64,000 nucleotides of DNA from Spirosoma sp. SC4-14 (GCF_037201965.1 NZ_CP147518.1:7495001-7559000), one strand, 5' to 3'; shown: positions 51,278-60,901, counted from the first letter of the stretch. Program-made: numbers and translations. The notes: generated by a model not told the origin, from the letters alone.

Positions 51278-52315
51278 ATGACCGATCATTTTCTACAACT
51301 TCGTATTGTTCGCCTACAAAATGAAGCCCCTGGCGTAAAGAGTTACTTTCTTGAATCTACAGATGGACGTTTAGTACCCCATCGGGCCGGGCAGTTTCTT
51401 ACACTTATCCTACAACATAATGGGCATGAAGTACGTCGGGCCTATTCGCTAAGCTCAACCGCCAGTGAGCCACTCCGGCTGACCATAAAGCGTGTACAAA
51501 ACGGCGAAATATCCCGCTTCCTCATCGACACATTACAAGTCGGCGACATACTGACCAGCTTGCAGCCTGCCGGACGGTTTACTATTGATTCAAAGATAAC
51601 GGGCGATCTAGTCCTGTTGGGAGCAGGAAGTGGCATAACACCATTGTTTGCCTTGCTGAAACAGGAACTATTCGGATCGGAGCGAAGAGTTACACTACTG
51701 TATAGCAATACGAACGAACGGTCTATTATTTTTCGACAGGAGTTAGAAAAGCTACAGCATCAATTTCCTAACCGATTTCGCCTGATCCATTTGCTCAGTA
51801 ACCCATCTGATGACTGGAGCGGCTTACGTGGCCGACTGAACAATGTTATGCTTGAGCGGCTGTTGCCAGCGCTCATTGATAAATCAAATCGCGAAACAAT
51901 ACACTTTTATGTCTGTGGCCCTGGCGATTATATGCGCATGATTCAGTTTACGCTGGTTTTCAGTGGTATTCGGGCAGAACAGATTAGGCGGGAAAATTTT
52001 GTAATAGAACCCATAGTGCTTACACCACCTCCCATTATAGCGCAGGATCGAACGGTTTTGCTCCGATTTAGAGGACACGAAATTGAAATACTGGTACCGG
52101 CTTATAAATCTATTTTGCAGGCAGCGCTCGACGAAGGTGTCTCATTGCCCTATAGTTGCCGCGGTGGGCGGTGTTCGACCTGTATGGCTCAATGCCTGTC
52201 AGGCAGCGTTCACATGACAATTAACGATGTGTTGACAGAACGGGATCTGCGCGAAGGATGGGTATTAACCTGCACAGGTTATCCAGAAAGTGATCAGGTT
52301 GTGTTGGCTGTGTAG
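51278..52315 (+). CDS. Ferredoxin-NADP reductase-like flavoprotein with C-terminal [2Fe-2S] domain (PaaE/HCR type)
   Basis: A 345-residue electron-transfer reductase. Residues 1-100 bind FAD (RRAYSLSS), 100-230 bind NAD(P)H (LVLLGAGSGITPLFALLKQE, FYVCGPGDYM), and the last ~90 form a plant-type ferredoxin with cluster ligands C294, C299, C302 and C332 (SCRGGRCSTCMAQC, LTCTGYP). The start is placed at 51278; an upstream TTG in frame lies inside the putative promoter. The partner oxygenase is not in the neighbourhood, so the electron acceptor is unknown. Confidence 0.9.
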   Translation: MTDHFLQLRIVRLQNEAPGVKSYFLESTDGRLVPHRAGQFLTLILQHNGHEVRRAYSLSSTASEPLRLTIKRVQNGEISRFLIDTLQVGDILTSLQPAGRFTIDSKITGDLVLLGAGSGITPLFALLKQELFGSERRVTLLYSNTNERSIIFRQELEKLQHQFPNRFRLIHLLSNPSDDWSGLRGRLNNVMLERLLPALIDKSNRETIHFYVCGPGDYMRMIQFTLVFSGIRAEQIRRENFVIEPIVLTPPPIIAQDRTVLLRFRGHEIEILVPAYKSILQAALDEGVSLPYSCRGGRCSTCMAQCLSGSVHMTINDVLTERDLREGWVLTCTGYPESDQVVLAV

Positions 52316-52398
52316 ATCTAAACCAGCCACAGCTCTGGGTCATGAATTGATTATTGTTGCGGTTAGCACGGCAAGCCCACCAACCGCAACCAAGCCCT

Positions 52399-53022
52399 TT
52401 ATAGATTCACCTTCGACTTCAGAAACGAAATGACCACATCGAGTCCTCTCTTGTAGTGGACATTATTAGGGATAACGATGTCCGCTTCGGCTCGGTAGGG
52501 CTTTATAAATTGCTTATATGTCGGTTTGACGTGGTATTTCCAGCGATACATAACGTCATCCAGATCATAACCCCGCTCTTCGGCATCGCGTTTTACCCGC
52601 CGTTCTAGCTTTATACTATTTTTAGCGTCGATGAAAATTTTCAGATCCATCTGGTCGGCCAACTCCCGAAAATGGAAAACGAAAATACCCTCAACAATAA
52701 TAATAGGAGCAGGCTTAAACGTCAGCATTTTTGGAACAATGTTCGGGTTATTGAATGTATATTCCCGCTGGGTAATCGTTTCGCCGTTATGGAGTTGTGC
52801 GATATGTTTTGCGTAAAGATGATGATCGATCGTTTCGGGCAGATCAAAATTATGAATACCCTGATCATCGACAGGGATGACATCCCGGCTACGATAATAA
52901 TTGTCCTGCGAAATAAGGCAAATCTGATCGTCGGGAAAGGCACTTAAAATACCTTTCAGGAATGAGGTTTTGCCAGAAGCACTGCCGCCGGTAATACCAA
53001 CGATAAACGGTTTTGTAGTCAT
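52399..53022 (-). CDS. udk: Uridine kinase
   Basis: Phosphorylates uridine and cytidine in pyrimidine salvage. The 207-residue P-loop protein has Walker A GGSASGKT (12-19), ISQDNYYRS, NFDLPETIDHHLYAKHIAQL and the catalytic-region VEGIFVFHF and RRVKRDAEERG. Length is standard. A TATCTTTG -7 box at 53037-53030 lies only 8 bases upstream of the ATG, so the leader would be very short. Confidence 0.94.
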   Translation of the reverse strand: MTTKPFIVGITGGSASGKTSFLKGILSAFPDDQICLISQDNYYRSRDVIPVDDQGIHNFDLPETIDHHLYAKHIAQLHNGETITQREYTFNNPNIVPKMLTFKPAPIIIVEGIFVFHFRELADQMDLKIFIDAKNSIKLERRVKRDAEERGYDLDDVMYRWKYHVKPTYKQFIKPYRAEADIVIPNNVHYKRGLDVVISFLKSKVNL

Positions 53023-53029
53023 GATAGGA

Positions 53030-53037
53030 CAAAGATA
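53030..53037 (-). promoter_or_regulatory. Possible promoter of udk
   Basis: TATCTTTG on the minus strand is a full -7 match without a clear TTG. Transcription from it would begin 2-4 bases from the udk start codon. Confidence 0.3.
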
Positions 53038-53073
53038 CGGAGACTACAAAAATAGCTGACTTCCCGTATTGTC

Positions 53074-53799
53074 CTATAAAGTGAATAAATGGATCAGTAA
53101 TCCACCGATGATTGCACCAGCCAATGGGCCTACTACTGGTATCCAGGCATAACTCCAGTCGGATGAACCCTTGCCGGGGATCGGCAGTAGCGCATGAGCT
53201 AATCGTGGGCCAAAATCCCGGGCGGGGTTAATGGCATAGCCGGTGGTTCCGCCCAGCGAAAGTCCAATGCTCCAAACCAGAATTCCAACCAGATACGGTC
53301 CTACGCCAATAGCCAGTTCGCCCAGATTTTTGGAAGAAATACCAGCCAGGCCAAGAATTAGAACTACGGTTGCTAAGGTTTCACTCAAAAAATTGGCTCC
53401 AGTATTCCTAATGGCTGGACCAGTAGCAAAACAGGCAAGTTTAGATCCACCATCGGGTGTAGCAGCCCAATGCGGATAATAATGTAACCAGACTAAGGTG
53501 GCACCCACAAAAGCGCCAACAAGCTGAGCGGTAATATACGGCACCACATGGCTATAGTCGTTTGTCGCAACGGCAAACGCCACCGTAACGGCCGGATTCA
53601 GGTGGGCATCGAGGCTACCAAAGGCTTTGGCAACAAACACTCCCATCGTTACGGCAAATGCCCAACCGGCCGTAATAACGATCCAGCCTGCCGATTCACC
53701 CTTCGTTTGCTTCAACACTACATTGGCCACTACGCCATTGCCCAACAGAAGCAGAACGGCAGTGCCAATCAATTCGCCCAGAAACGGAGAGGTTTGCAT
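53074..53799 (-). CDS. MIP family aquaglyceroporin, glycerol facilitator type
   Basis: A 241-residue six-span channel. Both half-helix motifs are intact: N68-P69-A70 in DAHLNPAVTVAF and N191-P192-A193 in AINPARDFGPRL. The Asp after the second motif (NPARD) and the overall length mark it as a glycerol facilitator rather than a water-only aquaporin. No glycerol kinase is adjacent. It is divergent from the MDR reductase; the spacer contains an inverted repeat. Confidence 0.92.
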   Translation of the reverse strand: MQTSPFLGELIGTAVLLLLGNGVVANVVLKQTKGESAGWIVITAGWAFAVTMGVFVAKAFGSLDAHLNPAVTVAFAVATNDYSHVVPYITAQLVGAFVGATLVWLHYYPHWAATPDGGSKLACFATGPAIRNTGANFLSETLATVVLILGLAGISSKNLGELAIGVGPYLVGILVWSIGLSLGGTTGYAINPARDFGPRLAHALLPIPGKGSSDWSYAWIPVVGPLAGAIIGGLLIHLFTL

Positions 53800-53819
53800 A
53801 AAACAGTAGTCAATAAGAA

Positions 53820-53857
53820 GTGGTTAGTAAGCAGGAGAAGCCCTACCACTAACCACC
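53820..53857. repeat. GTGGTTAGT inverted repeat upstream of the aquaglyceroporin gene
   Basis: GTGGTTAGT and ACTAACCAC are 9-bp arms about 20 bases apart, in the divergent spacer between the channel and the MDR reductase. It could be a repeat element or an operator. Confidence 0.45.
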
Positions 53858-53950
53858 GTTGTCAAGGTTTAGGAATAGTTTGTGCGAATTAAGTCATATT
53901 TTTGGCGTAAATGCAAAGAGAAACTGGATTTTGGCTTCTTTTTTTTATTC

Positions 53951-54922
53951 ATGAAAAGTATCATTTTCGATCAGGTCGGCAAACCAACCGACATTCTGAA
54001 GGCCGTTGAGGTGCCAATGCCCGAACCAGGGCCAAATGAAGTACGCGTTAAGGTGATTGGAGCGCCTATTAATCCCTCCGACATCATGTTTGTGCAGAAT
54101 CTCTATGGGATTCGACCAAAGCTACCATCGGGGGCTGGTTTTGAAGGCGTAGGTATTGTTGATGCCCTGGGCGAGGGGGTTCAGATGCGAACCGGTATGC
54201 GCGTTAGTTTCACCAGCGTAGGAACCTGGGCCGACTATGCCATTGCCCATCAGCGCAGCCTGATTCCGGTTCCCGAGTCGATTTCTGATGATATGGCAGC
54301 TCAGTTGTTCGTCAATCCGTTCACAGCTTATGCAATGGTGCAGGATTCGGGCGTTGCCGAAGGTGGCTGGCTTATGCTAACGGCAGCCGGATCAGCATTC
54401 GGAAAAATGGTGATTCAGTTGTGCAAAATGCGCGGTATTAATACCATTGGCACTGTTCGGCGGGACGACCTCAACGACGAACTTAAAGCGTTAGGCCTTA
54501 CGGAGGTTGTTAATGTAGAAACCGAAAGCCTGACAGCGCGGGTCAAACAAATTACCGATGGTGCCGGAGTGGCCTGTGTGCTGGATGCCGTTGGCGGACA
54601 CACAGCAACCGAAGCACTAAAGTGCATCGCAAAAGGCGGTACCCTGATTATATATGGAGTTCTGAGTTTGCAGGACCCATCGCTGAATGCTGGGCTGCTT
54701 ATTTTTCGGGAACTTACGGTTAAAGGCTTTTGGCTAACCGACTGGATGCGTCGGGTTGATAGCCAGACCCGGCAGGAAGTAGCCCAAAACGTTATCAGTT
54801 TGTTAGCTGCCGGCAACATTCAATTACCCGTTGAAGCATCGTATCCGCTCGATCAGATTGGCGAGGCAATAGAGCATGCTGAACGGCATGGACGCTGGGG
54901 GAAAATTCTGATAAAACCCTAA
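53951..54922 (+). CDS. MDR superfamily reductase, enoyl reductase/quinone oxidoreductase-like
   Basis: A 323-residue NADPH-dependent medium-chain reductase without zinc ligands. The start at 53951 (MKSIIFDQVGKPTDILKAVE) replaces a longer frame whose first 23 residues are unlike the family. Residues 35-60 (GAPINPSDIMFVQNLYGIRP) resemble mitochondrial 2-enoyl-CoA reductase, including the catalytic Tyr (Y52), and the cofactor motif is AAGSAFGKMVIQL (145-157). Substrate is unknown: an enoyl thioester or a quinone. Confidence 0.88.
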   Translation: MKSIIFDQVGKPTDILKAVEVPMPEPGPNEVRVKVIGAPINPSDIMFVQNLYGIRPKLPSGAGFEGVGIVDALGEGVQMRTGMRVSFTSVGTWADYAIAHQRSLIPVPESISDDMAAQLFVNPFTAYAMVQDSGVAEGGWLMLTAAGSAFGKMVIQLCKMRGINTIGTVRRDDLNDELKALGLTEVVNVETESLTARVKQITDGAGVACVLDAVGGHTATEALKCIAKGGTLIIYGVLSLQDPSLNAGLLIFRELTVKGFWLTDWMRRVDSQTRQEVAQNVISLLAAGNIQLPVEASYPLDQIGEAIEHAERHGRWGKILIKP

Positions 54923-55052
54923 ACCAATAACGCAGTTATAAGTGTCGGATTATGAGCTTAGTTAACGACTAGGTCATCTCGTTTGGCTCATTGCCCGGCG
55001 CTCATTTATGCTGCATTTTCTAACTTTATCTTTTCCATAAGTTAGGCTTCGT

Positions 55053-55060
55053 TATCTTTG
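55053..55060 (+). promoter_or_regulatory. Possible promoter of exbB-exbD
   Basis: TATCTTTG matches the -7 box; a TTT rather than TTG stands 19 bases upstream. The leader would be about 75 bases. Confidence 0.4.
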
Positions 55061-55139
55061 AAACAATATCCGGGGAAACCGGCTCGTTTGTTCGTAAACG
55101 CTTGCTGGACAAACTCATCCACTTACTCGACTCGTTCGT

Positions 55140-55850
55140 ATGCTCTTGCTTCAGGTTCCGGCTGTTGACACCACGGCCGCATCGCTGTCGGCCACCGCGG
55201 CTGCTCAACCCCAAAGTTTACAATTGTTTGATCTGGTAGCCAAAGGCGGCTGGGTCATGGTGCCCATTGCAATTTTATTTTTCTCGGCGCTTTATCTGAT
55301 TTTTGAGCGGTATTTTGTTATTCGCTCTCAAACCAAATCAGACCCGAATTTTATCGATAACATTCGGGATATGGTTGCCCAGGGGAATATTAAGTCGGCA
55401 GAATCATTCGCTAAAAATCAACGCACAGCAATGGGTCGTGTTTTTGAAAAAGCCATTGGCCGGATCGGATCGCCCATCAAAGAAATTGAAAGTACCGTCG
55501 AAACGGTTGGCCAGATTGAACTATCGCGGCTCGAACGAAACATGGGCTATCTGGGTATCATTGCCGGTATTGCACCCATGCTAGGGTTTATTGGGACAAT
55601 CTCCGGTATTATCCGCATTTTCTACGACATCTCCCTCTCCGACAACATCAGTGTCGGGATTATTGCCGGTGGTTTGTATGAGAAAATGATTACCTCAGGG
55701 GCTGGCCTGATTGTGGGTGTTATTGCCTATACGGGCTATCACCTGTTGAATATGATGATTGAGCGTTTTACGCTGGCTCTCGAAATCAATGCGTTCGAGT
55801 TTATCGAAGTATTGCAGAAACCCACCGCCGAACCCGCCCGGATGCGGTAA
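55140..55850 (+). CDS. exbB: MotA/TolQ/ExbB proton channel family protein
   Basis: ExbB forms the pentameric stator that uses proton motive force, with ExbD, to energise TonB. The 236-residue protein has three membrane segments (about 37-58, 135-161, 172-200), the second with LGIIAGIAPMLGFIGTISGI and the third with ISVGIIAGGLYEKMITSGAG, both core family stretches. It is followed by an ExbD-like gene and faces a TonB-dependent receptor, but no tonB is present. TolQ is an alternative name; context favours ExbB. Confidence 0.88.
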   Translation: MLLLQVPAVDTTAASLSATAAAQPQSLQLFDLVAKGGWVMVPIAILFFSALYLIFERYFVIRSQTKSDPNFIDNIRDMVAQGNIKSAESFAKNQRTAMGRVFEKAIGRIGSPIKEIESTVETVGQIELSRLERNMGYLGIIAGIAPMLGFIGTISGIIRIFYDISLSDNISVGIIAGGLYEKMITSGAGLIVGVIAYTGYHLLNMMIERFTLALEINAFEFIEVLQKPTAEPARMR

Positions 55851-55851
55851 A

Positions 55852-55918
55852 GCCCCAAACCCCAAAGGGGCTTCTAAACATAAACGTTAATAAACCGCCC
55901 CATTAGGGGCCGGGGGCT
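55852..55918. repeat. GC-rich repeat, AGCCCC family, copy 3 (exbB-exbD)
   Basis: AGCCCCAAACCCCAAAGGGG CT-type hairpin (55853-55874) and a second GCCCC...GGGGC (about 55900-55917) fill the spacer. It is a diverged relative of 15501-15583 and 38614-38676. Confidence 0.6.
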
Positions 55919-56311
55919 ATGAAACTTCGCAGAAAAAATAAATTTGCCGCCGAGGTTGCTACCTCATCGCTGAACGACATCATGTTCTTCCTGCTGTTGT
56001 TCTTCCTGATTATTTCGACGGTGGCAAACCCGAATGTCATAAAGTTGTTGCTACCGAAAGCGTCGTCGTCGCAGCAGTTGAGCAAAAAGCAGGTGACCTT
56101 GTCGGTCGATGAACACAAGCAGTATTTTATTGATAAGAAACCCGTTGATCCGGCCAATCTGGAAAATGAACTAAAAACAATTATGGCCGGTATTGCCGAA
56201 CCAACCGTTGTGGTTCGCTTCGATAAATCGCTGACGGTGCAGGATCTGGTCGATGTTTTGCAAACAGGCGCGAAACTGAATATTAAGATGGTGATGGCCA
56301 CCTCGAAATAA
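55919..56311 (+). CDS. exbD: Biopolymer transport protein ExbD/TolR family
   Basis: The 130-residue partner of ExbB: a short basic N-terminus (MKLRRKNKFAAEVATSSLND), one membrane segment (about 21-40) and a periplasmic domain. The essential membrane-embedded Asp of the family is D20 at the start of the span. The gene follows exbB by 68 bases of repeat. The convergent TonB receptor lies beyond a 40-bp palindrome. Confidence 0.88.
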   Translation: MKLRRKNKFAAEVATSSLNDIMFFLLLFFLIISTVANPNVIKLLLPKASSSQQLSKKQVTLSVDEHKQYFIDKKPVDPANLENELKTIMAGIAEPTVVVRFDKSLTVQDLVDVLQTGAKLNIKMVMATSK

Positions 56312-56353
56312 ATCAGACCCTGGATTTTCGGGATTAAAAAGATTTACATGACT

Positions 56354-56393
56354 ATAAGAAATGGCTTCAGGTATACCTGAAGCCATTTCTTAT
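56354..56393. terminator. 40-bp perfect palindrome at the exbD/TonB-receptor junction
   Basis: Every base from 56354 to 56393 pairs with its mirror partner (centre GGTATACC), with no loop bases. It lies between two convergent genes, after exbD (43 bases) and the TonB receptor (61 bases), and has A/T runs at both ends, so it probably stops both transcripts. Confidence 0.7.
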
Positions 56394-56454
56394 TAAAACA
56401 CAGTCTTTCTTCGCCCTATCAAATAACTATTGATTTGCCACTAATAATTAATTG

Positions 56455-59022
56455 CTAAAACCGAAAATTGAGTTTTCCAAACCAGTACGCACCATTTATA
56501 CCCATCTGAACCGGATCCCAGGCACCACCCGATTCGGTAAGATCGGCTCGATGCAGGTCTGGATAGACATTAAAAATATTTGAGCCGCCGATCGACAATC
56601 CTACCTGCGGAGTAAAGCGATAAGAGATCGACATATCGGTCGTCACTTTGGGGTGGTATATATCCAGATTTACGGGGTCATAATTCCAGTTGGCCAGTTT
56701 CACCTCGCCAAACCGCACAAAGCGCACTAAAAACGCCCATTTGTCGATGCTGTAGTCGACTGTCAGGTTAATTTTTGATGGTGGTGCCGACGCTTTCACG
56801 AAATAGTACTCGCGCAGATCGAAGTATAGATCTTTATAAGGCTTAAGCTTTTCGTTTGTATTAACGCTGATGGTATCAAGCGAGTTGAAGTTCATGCCCA
56901 GCGATGTGTTCAGACGCCCCTTTCCAACCTGTGCATGGTGAGCCAGTACGATGTCGATACCACGGGTACGGGTCGAAATAGCATTCGTAAAAAACTGCAC
57001 CTGGCTTACATTTAGCTGGTTAAGGGCATCGGAAATTTCGGGCAGATCGTTGCTAAACTGCCCAGTCAGCACTACCCGATCTTTGATGCGAACATAATAC
57101 CCATCGACGGTTAACGTAAAGCCGCTTCCCAATTCGCTCGTAAAGCCCAGACTGGCATTTACTGACGTTTCCTGTTTAAGGGGAGGTACACCGAGCGCTT
57201 TTGTGATGTCGCTTCCGTTCTGAGCAATCTGCACCTGAATGGGTTGTCCACCTACAAAATTGGTAATGGTTGAATTGAAATACTTCTGTGCCAGCGACGG
57301 TGCCCGGAAGCCGGTGCTTAATGTTCCCCGAAGCATAAAGCCAGGGCTAACCTTCAACCGGCTCGATAGTTTACCGTTTATCGTACTTCCAAAATCGCTA
57401 TAGTGTTCATAACGGGCAGCAGCCCCAATCATGAATGCTTTTGTCAGATCGGCTTCCGTGTCAATATATAAACCCAGGTTGGTACGGCTTTGGTTAACCA
57501 CATTACTTGGCTGGAAACCCGGAAACCCCTGCGAACCAGCAGCCTTTGTAATATCATAGGCTTTATATGATGCCTCTTCACCGGCAAAAATCTTATAGTT
57601 TTCATACCGGAACTCCGACCCAAACGCTACGTTGAATCCCTGAAAGGTGTTTTTAAAGAAGCGCGTAAAGTGCAAGCCCGTTACGTTTTGCTGCAATTGA
57701 AATCCGCCTGCATTGAACTCGCGTGGCGATGAGGCTCCCATCGATGCGTTTAGCGTGTTCTTTACGCCGTAGTCGAAGCGGTTCGAGCCAAAAATATTGC
57801 CAAAATCGATGTTCCAGCCACGCTTTGTAGTAGTCCGAACACCAGCCGCAAACGTACCGTCGGTAATGTTGCTGGTAATAATGGGGTCGAATCCGTTCGG
57901 ATAAATTGAGGGAATGTTACGCGGGCTATCGGCCGACCGGGTCCAGGCATAGGCATCGCCTTTCCGAAAATTAATTCCTCCGAAAGCATACAGATTGGTA
58001 TTCGCACTGAGCGGAATCTGAGAGTTTGCATACAGCGACGTATTTTTAATTTGTGCATCACCATATTGCCGCCGTTGCAGCGTCGAATCGATACCTGGCG
58101 TGTTGGCCCGGTTCGTATGATCGCGCTGGTTATAGTCGCCCGTTAGGTTCAGGAACCCATTTTTGCCAATTTTCCAGCCATAGTTGGCGTTCAGATTCAA
58201 ATTTCCGCCATCAAATTTCTGATCATCGAAACGATATTTAGCCTGATAAGCGCCATAATTAACGTTTGCCGTTAACTGGTTGGTAGTCGATTTGAGAACG
58301 ATGTTGATCACACCGGCAATGGCATCAGAACCATACTGAGCGGCTGCCCCGTCACGAAGAATCTCGATCCGTTCGATGGCCGCTGCCGGAATCGTATTCA
58401 GATCAGTACCCGTATTGCCCCGGCCGCGCGTTCCAAATAACGTAACCAGCGAAGACTGGTGCTGCCGTTTTCCATTGATCAATACCAGGGTCTGGTCGGG
58501 TCCCAGACCGCGCAGCGTAGCCGGATCTACGTGGTCGGCCCCGTCGGAACCGGTTTGCCGATTCGAATTGAACGAAGGCGCAACAAATTGTAGTAGTTGG
58601 TTAACATCGAGCTGGCCCGTTTTTGAGGTTACCTGCCGAACGTCGATTACATCGATGGGTGCAGGCGAATCAGTAACAGAGCGGTTCAGATTACGCGATC
58701 CGACTACGACTACCTCATTCAGATTCGTTAAAGCAGGTTTTAACGCCTGAGTTATTGCTCTCGTACCCGCTTCGACTACGACCGATTGCTCAGCGGTTTC
58801 AAACCCTAACGAACTAAATCGGAGCGTATAGCGACCAGGATTTAACTCAAGCGAAAAATTTCCGCCAGCATCTGTGGTTGTGCCCGTTTGCATATTAAGC
58901 ACAACAACCGTTACGCCTGGTAATGAACTTCCGTTGGCGGCATCCGTAACCCGACCGCGCAAGCTTTGTGAAAAAGCAGAGATCGATACCAGACAACAAA
59001 TAATTAGAATTTTTGCATTCAT
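56455..59022 (-). CDS. TonB-dependent receptor with carboxypeptidase-like regulatory domain
   Basis: An 855-residue outer-membrane transporter. A signal peptide (1-19, MNAKILIICCLVSISAFSQS) is followed by a CarboxypepD_reg-like domain (about 21-100, LRGRVTDAANGSSLPGVTVV), the plug (about 110-240, with LRGLGPDQTLVLINGKRQH and AAQYGSDAIAGVINIVLK) and a beta barrel ending in Phe (WFGKLNFRF). Length and domain order are typical of Bacteroidota receptors without a SusD partner; none is adjacent. The substrate is unknown. ExbB and ExbD lie convergently nearby. Confidence 0.92.
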   Translation of the reverse strand: MNAKILIICCLVSISAFSQSLRGRVTDAANGSSLPGVTVVVLNMQTGTTTDAGGNFSLELNPGRYTLRFSSLGFETAEQSVVVEAGTRAITQALKPALTNLNEVVVVGSRNLNRSVTDSPAPIDVIDVRQVTSKTGQLDVNQLLQFVAPSFNSNRQTGSDGADHVDPATLRGLGPDQTLVLINGKRQHQSSLVTLFGTRGRGNTGTDLNTIPAAAIERIEILRDGAAAQYGSDAIAGVINIVLKSTTNQLTANVNYGAYQAKYRFDDQKFDGGNLNLNANYGWKIGKNGFLNLTGDYNQRDHTNRANTPGIDSTLQRRQYGDAQIKNTSLYANSQIPLSANTNLYAFGGINFRKGDAYAWTRSADSPRNIPSIYPNGFDPIITSNITDGTFAAGVRTTTKRGWNIDFGNIFGSNRFDYGVKNTLNASMGASSPREFNAGGFQLQQNVTGLHFTRFFKNTFQGFNVAFGSEFRYENYKIFAGEEASYKAYDITKAAGSQGFPGFQPSNVVNQSRTNLGLYIDTEADLTKAFMIGAAARYEHYSDFGSTINGKLSSRLKVSPGFMLRGTLSTGFRAPSLAQKYFNSTITNFVGGQPIQVQIAQNGSDITKALGVPPLKQETSVNASLGFTSELGSGFTLTVDGYYVRIKDRVVLTGQFSNDLPEISDALNQLNVSQVQFFTNAISTRTRGIDIVLAHHAQVGKGRLNTSLGMNFNSLDTISVNTNEKLKPYKDLYFDLREYYFVKASAPPSKINLTVDYSIDKWAFLVRFVRFGEVKLANWNYDPVNLDIYHPKVTTDMSISYRFTPQVGLSIGGSNIFNVYPDLHRADLTESGGAWDPVQMGINGAYWFGKLNFRF

Positions 59023-59262
59023 TTAATGGAAAATATAATGATTTAAACAATTGTAACTCAGTGTCTTTTTTAGACGAAAGGCGAAATTGCTAGTAACCAT
59101 TATTGGCAGAATCTGTAAACAAATACAGACTAAATACCTGTTTGTTGCGACTAGTCACTTTACTTCATAAAAAGCCATAGCGCTTTAGAATCCGATCAAT
59201 TGTTGCGATTCATTCAATCAAACCAACCGGCTTTCTGGTTTATAGGATAAACCTAATCGGAT

Positions 59263-60855
59263 ATGATCGCTAACTACACTGAAGCCGCCGTTTGCCAGAT
59301 CGATGAACTGGCAGACGGCCAACTCAAAGAAGTTCGTGTGGGAGATACTGACGTATTACTGGCGCGTGTCGATGGCCAGTTCTATGCTCTTCACCCAAAA
59401 TGCTCACACTACCAGGCTCCTTTGGCAAAAGGAATATTAAATGGGAATCGATTAGTTTGTCCCTGGCATAATGCCTGCTTCGATATTCGGAATGGACATC
59501 GACTCGAATCACCAGCATTAAACGGACTGCCTATGCATGAAGTGCGGCTAGAAGGCGATCAGGTATTTGTACGACTAACAACTGATAAAGAAAGCCTGGA
59601 GAATCCAATGGCAGCGCCGGACGATGCCAATATGGAGACCTACGTTATTGTTGGAGGAGGAGGTGCGGCAGCCTTTGCAGCAGAGGGTTTGCGAGAAGGT
59701 GGCTTTACGGGGAAAATTGTAATACTGACGGCCAGTCAGGAAGGGCCGTACGACCGCCCAAACTGTTCAAAAGATTATTTGCAGGGGCAAGCTCCCGACG
59801 AGTGGATGCCCCTCCGCACTGATGAATTTTATCAGGATTATGGCATCGAAATCCGCACAAACGTACACGTTTCGGCCGTAGACTCTAAATCGAAACAAAT
59901 CATATTAGATTCTGGCGAGGCTATTCACTATGACAAATCTCTCATTTGCTCAGGTGGCAAACCTAATGTCTTGCCGGGCTTAGACTCCAATTTGAAAGGC
60001 GTTTATACACTTAGGAGCCTGCACGATAGCCAGCAGTTGCGCGAGTTGGGGCAGCCAGGTAAACGGATCGTTATTGTTGGCAGTTCATTTATTGGCCTGG
60101 AAGGTGCCATGAGTTTGCGAAAGCTCGGTGCAGAAATTGATGTTGTTGGCCCGGAGCCCGTTCCATTCGCCAAAATACTGGGGCAAAAAATTGGACAGAT
60201 AGTGCAACACTGGCACGAAAAAGAAGGCATTCGGTTTCATCTGGGGCGTCAGGTTAGTACTTTAGAAGGAACTGAGTCCGTAAATGCCGTTTTGCTTGAT
60301 ACTGGCGAACGGCTTCCGGCCGATGTGGTTCTACTTGGGTTAGGCGTAAAACCCAATACTCATTTTTTGAAAGATATTCCATTAAAAAAAGACGGCGGAG
60401 TACAAACTGATGCCTATTTACAAATAGCTGATGGTTTATATGCCGCTGGTGATATAGCATACTATCCAACCGCCGATGGATCACAACGCATCGAACATTG
60501 GAAAGTTGCCGGACTGCAAGGGCATATTGCCGGACTGAATATGGCTGGTAAAGAAATTGCTTACGATGCAGTTCCATTTTTCTGGACCAATCAACAGGGA
60601 AAACGCATCAATTATATTGGCCATGCAAAGGACTTCGATACTATTTTATACGACGGCGACCCCGAAACAGATGAGTCGTTTTTGGCCTTGTATATTCAGA
60701 ATAACCAGATTAAGGCTGCGGCTGGCCTGAAGCGGGATCAGGACATAATTGCGATAAAAGAATTGATGCAGGAAGGTCGACTACCATCGGCCGATAAGGC
60801 TCAGCAAGGAATAAAATGGACCGAATTGCTGAAAAAAGCATCGTCAGCAGCATGA
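59263..60855 (+). CDS. Rieske-FAD/NAD-dependent oxidoreductase fusion (AIFM3-like)
   Basis: A 530-residue fusion of a Rieske [2Fe-2S] domain and a two-dinucleotide reductase. Residues 1-105 hold the cluster ligands C47, H49, C66 and H69 (PKCSHYQAPL, CPWHNACF). The FAD motif is YVIVGGGGAAAFAAEGL (127-143), the NAD motif is RIVIVGSSFIGLEGAMSLRK (about 270-289), and the C-terminal ~120 residues form the reductase C-terminal domain. It resembles rhodocoxin/ferredoxin reductases fused to their own iron-sulfur domain, and eukaryotic AIFM3. Its redox partner is unknown. Confidence 0.9.
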   Translation: MIANYTEAAVCQIDELADGQLKEVRVGDTDVLLARVDGQFYALHPKCSHYQAPLAKGILNGNRLVCPWHNACFDIRNGHRLESPALNGLPMHEVRLEGDQVFVRLTTDKESLENPMAAPDDANMETYVIVGGGGAAAFAAEGLREGGFTGKIVILTASQEGPYDRPNCSKDYLQGQAPDEWMPLRTDEFYQDYGIEIRTNVHVSAVDSKSKQIILDSGEAIHYDKSLICSGGKPNVLPGLDSNLKGVYTLRSLHDSQQLRELGQPGKRIVIVGSSFIGLEGAMSLRKLGAEIDVVGPEPVPFAKILGQKIGQIVQHWHEKEGIRFHLGRQVSTLEGTESVNAVLLDTGERLPADVVLLGLGVKPNTHFLKDIPLKKDGGVQTDAYLQIADGLYAAGDIAYYPTADGSQRIEHWKVAGLQGHIAGLNMAGKEIAYDAVPFFWTNQQGKRINYIGHAKDFDTILYDGDPETDESFLALYIQNNQIKAAAGLKRDQDIIAIKELMQEGRLPSADKAQQGIKWTELLKKASSAA

Positions 60856-60893
60856 TGTCAACATTTCAGACGCTACTTGTTAGCCAGAACGTT

Positions 60894-60901
60894 TAACTTT
60901 G
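60894..60901 (+). promoter_or_regulatory. Possible promoter of the ExoX-like exonuclease gene
   Basis: TAACTTTG is a full -7 match with TTG 14 bases upstream (60877-60879), closer than usual. The leader would be about 25 bases. Confidence 0.3.
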
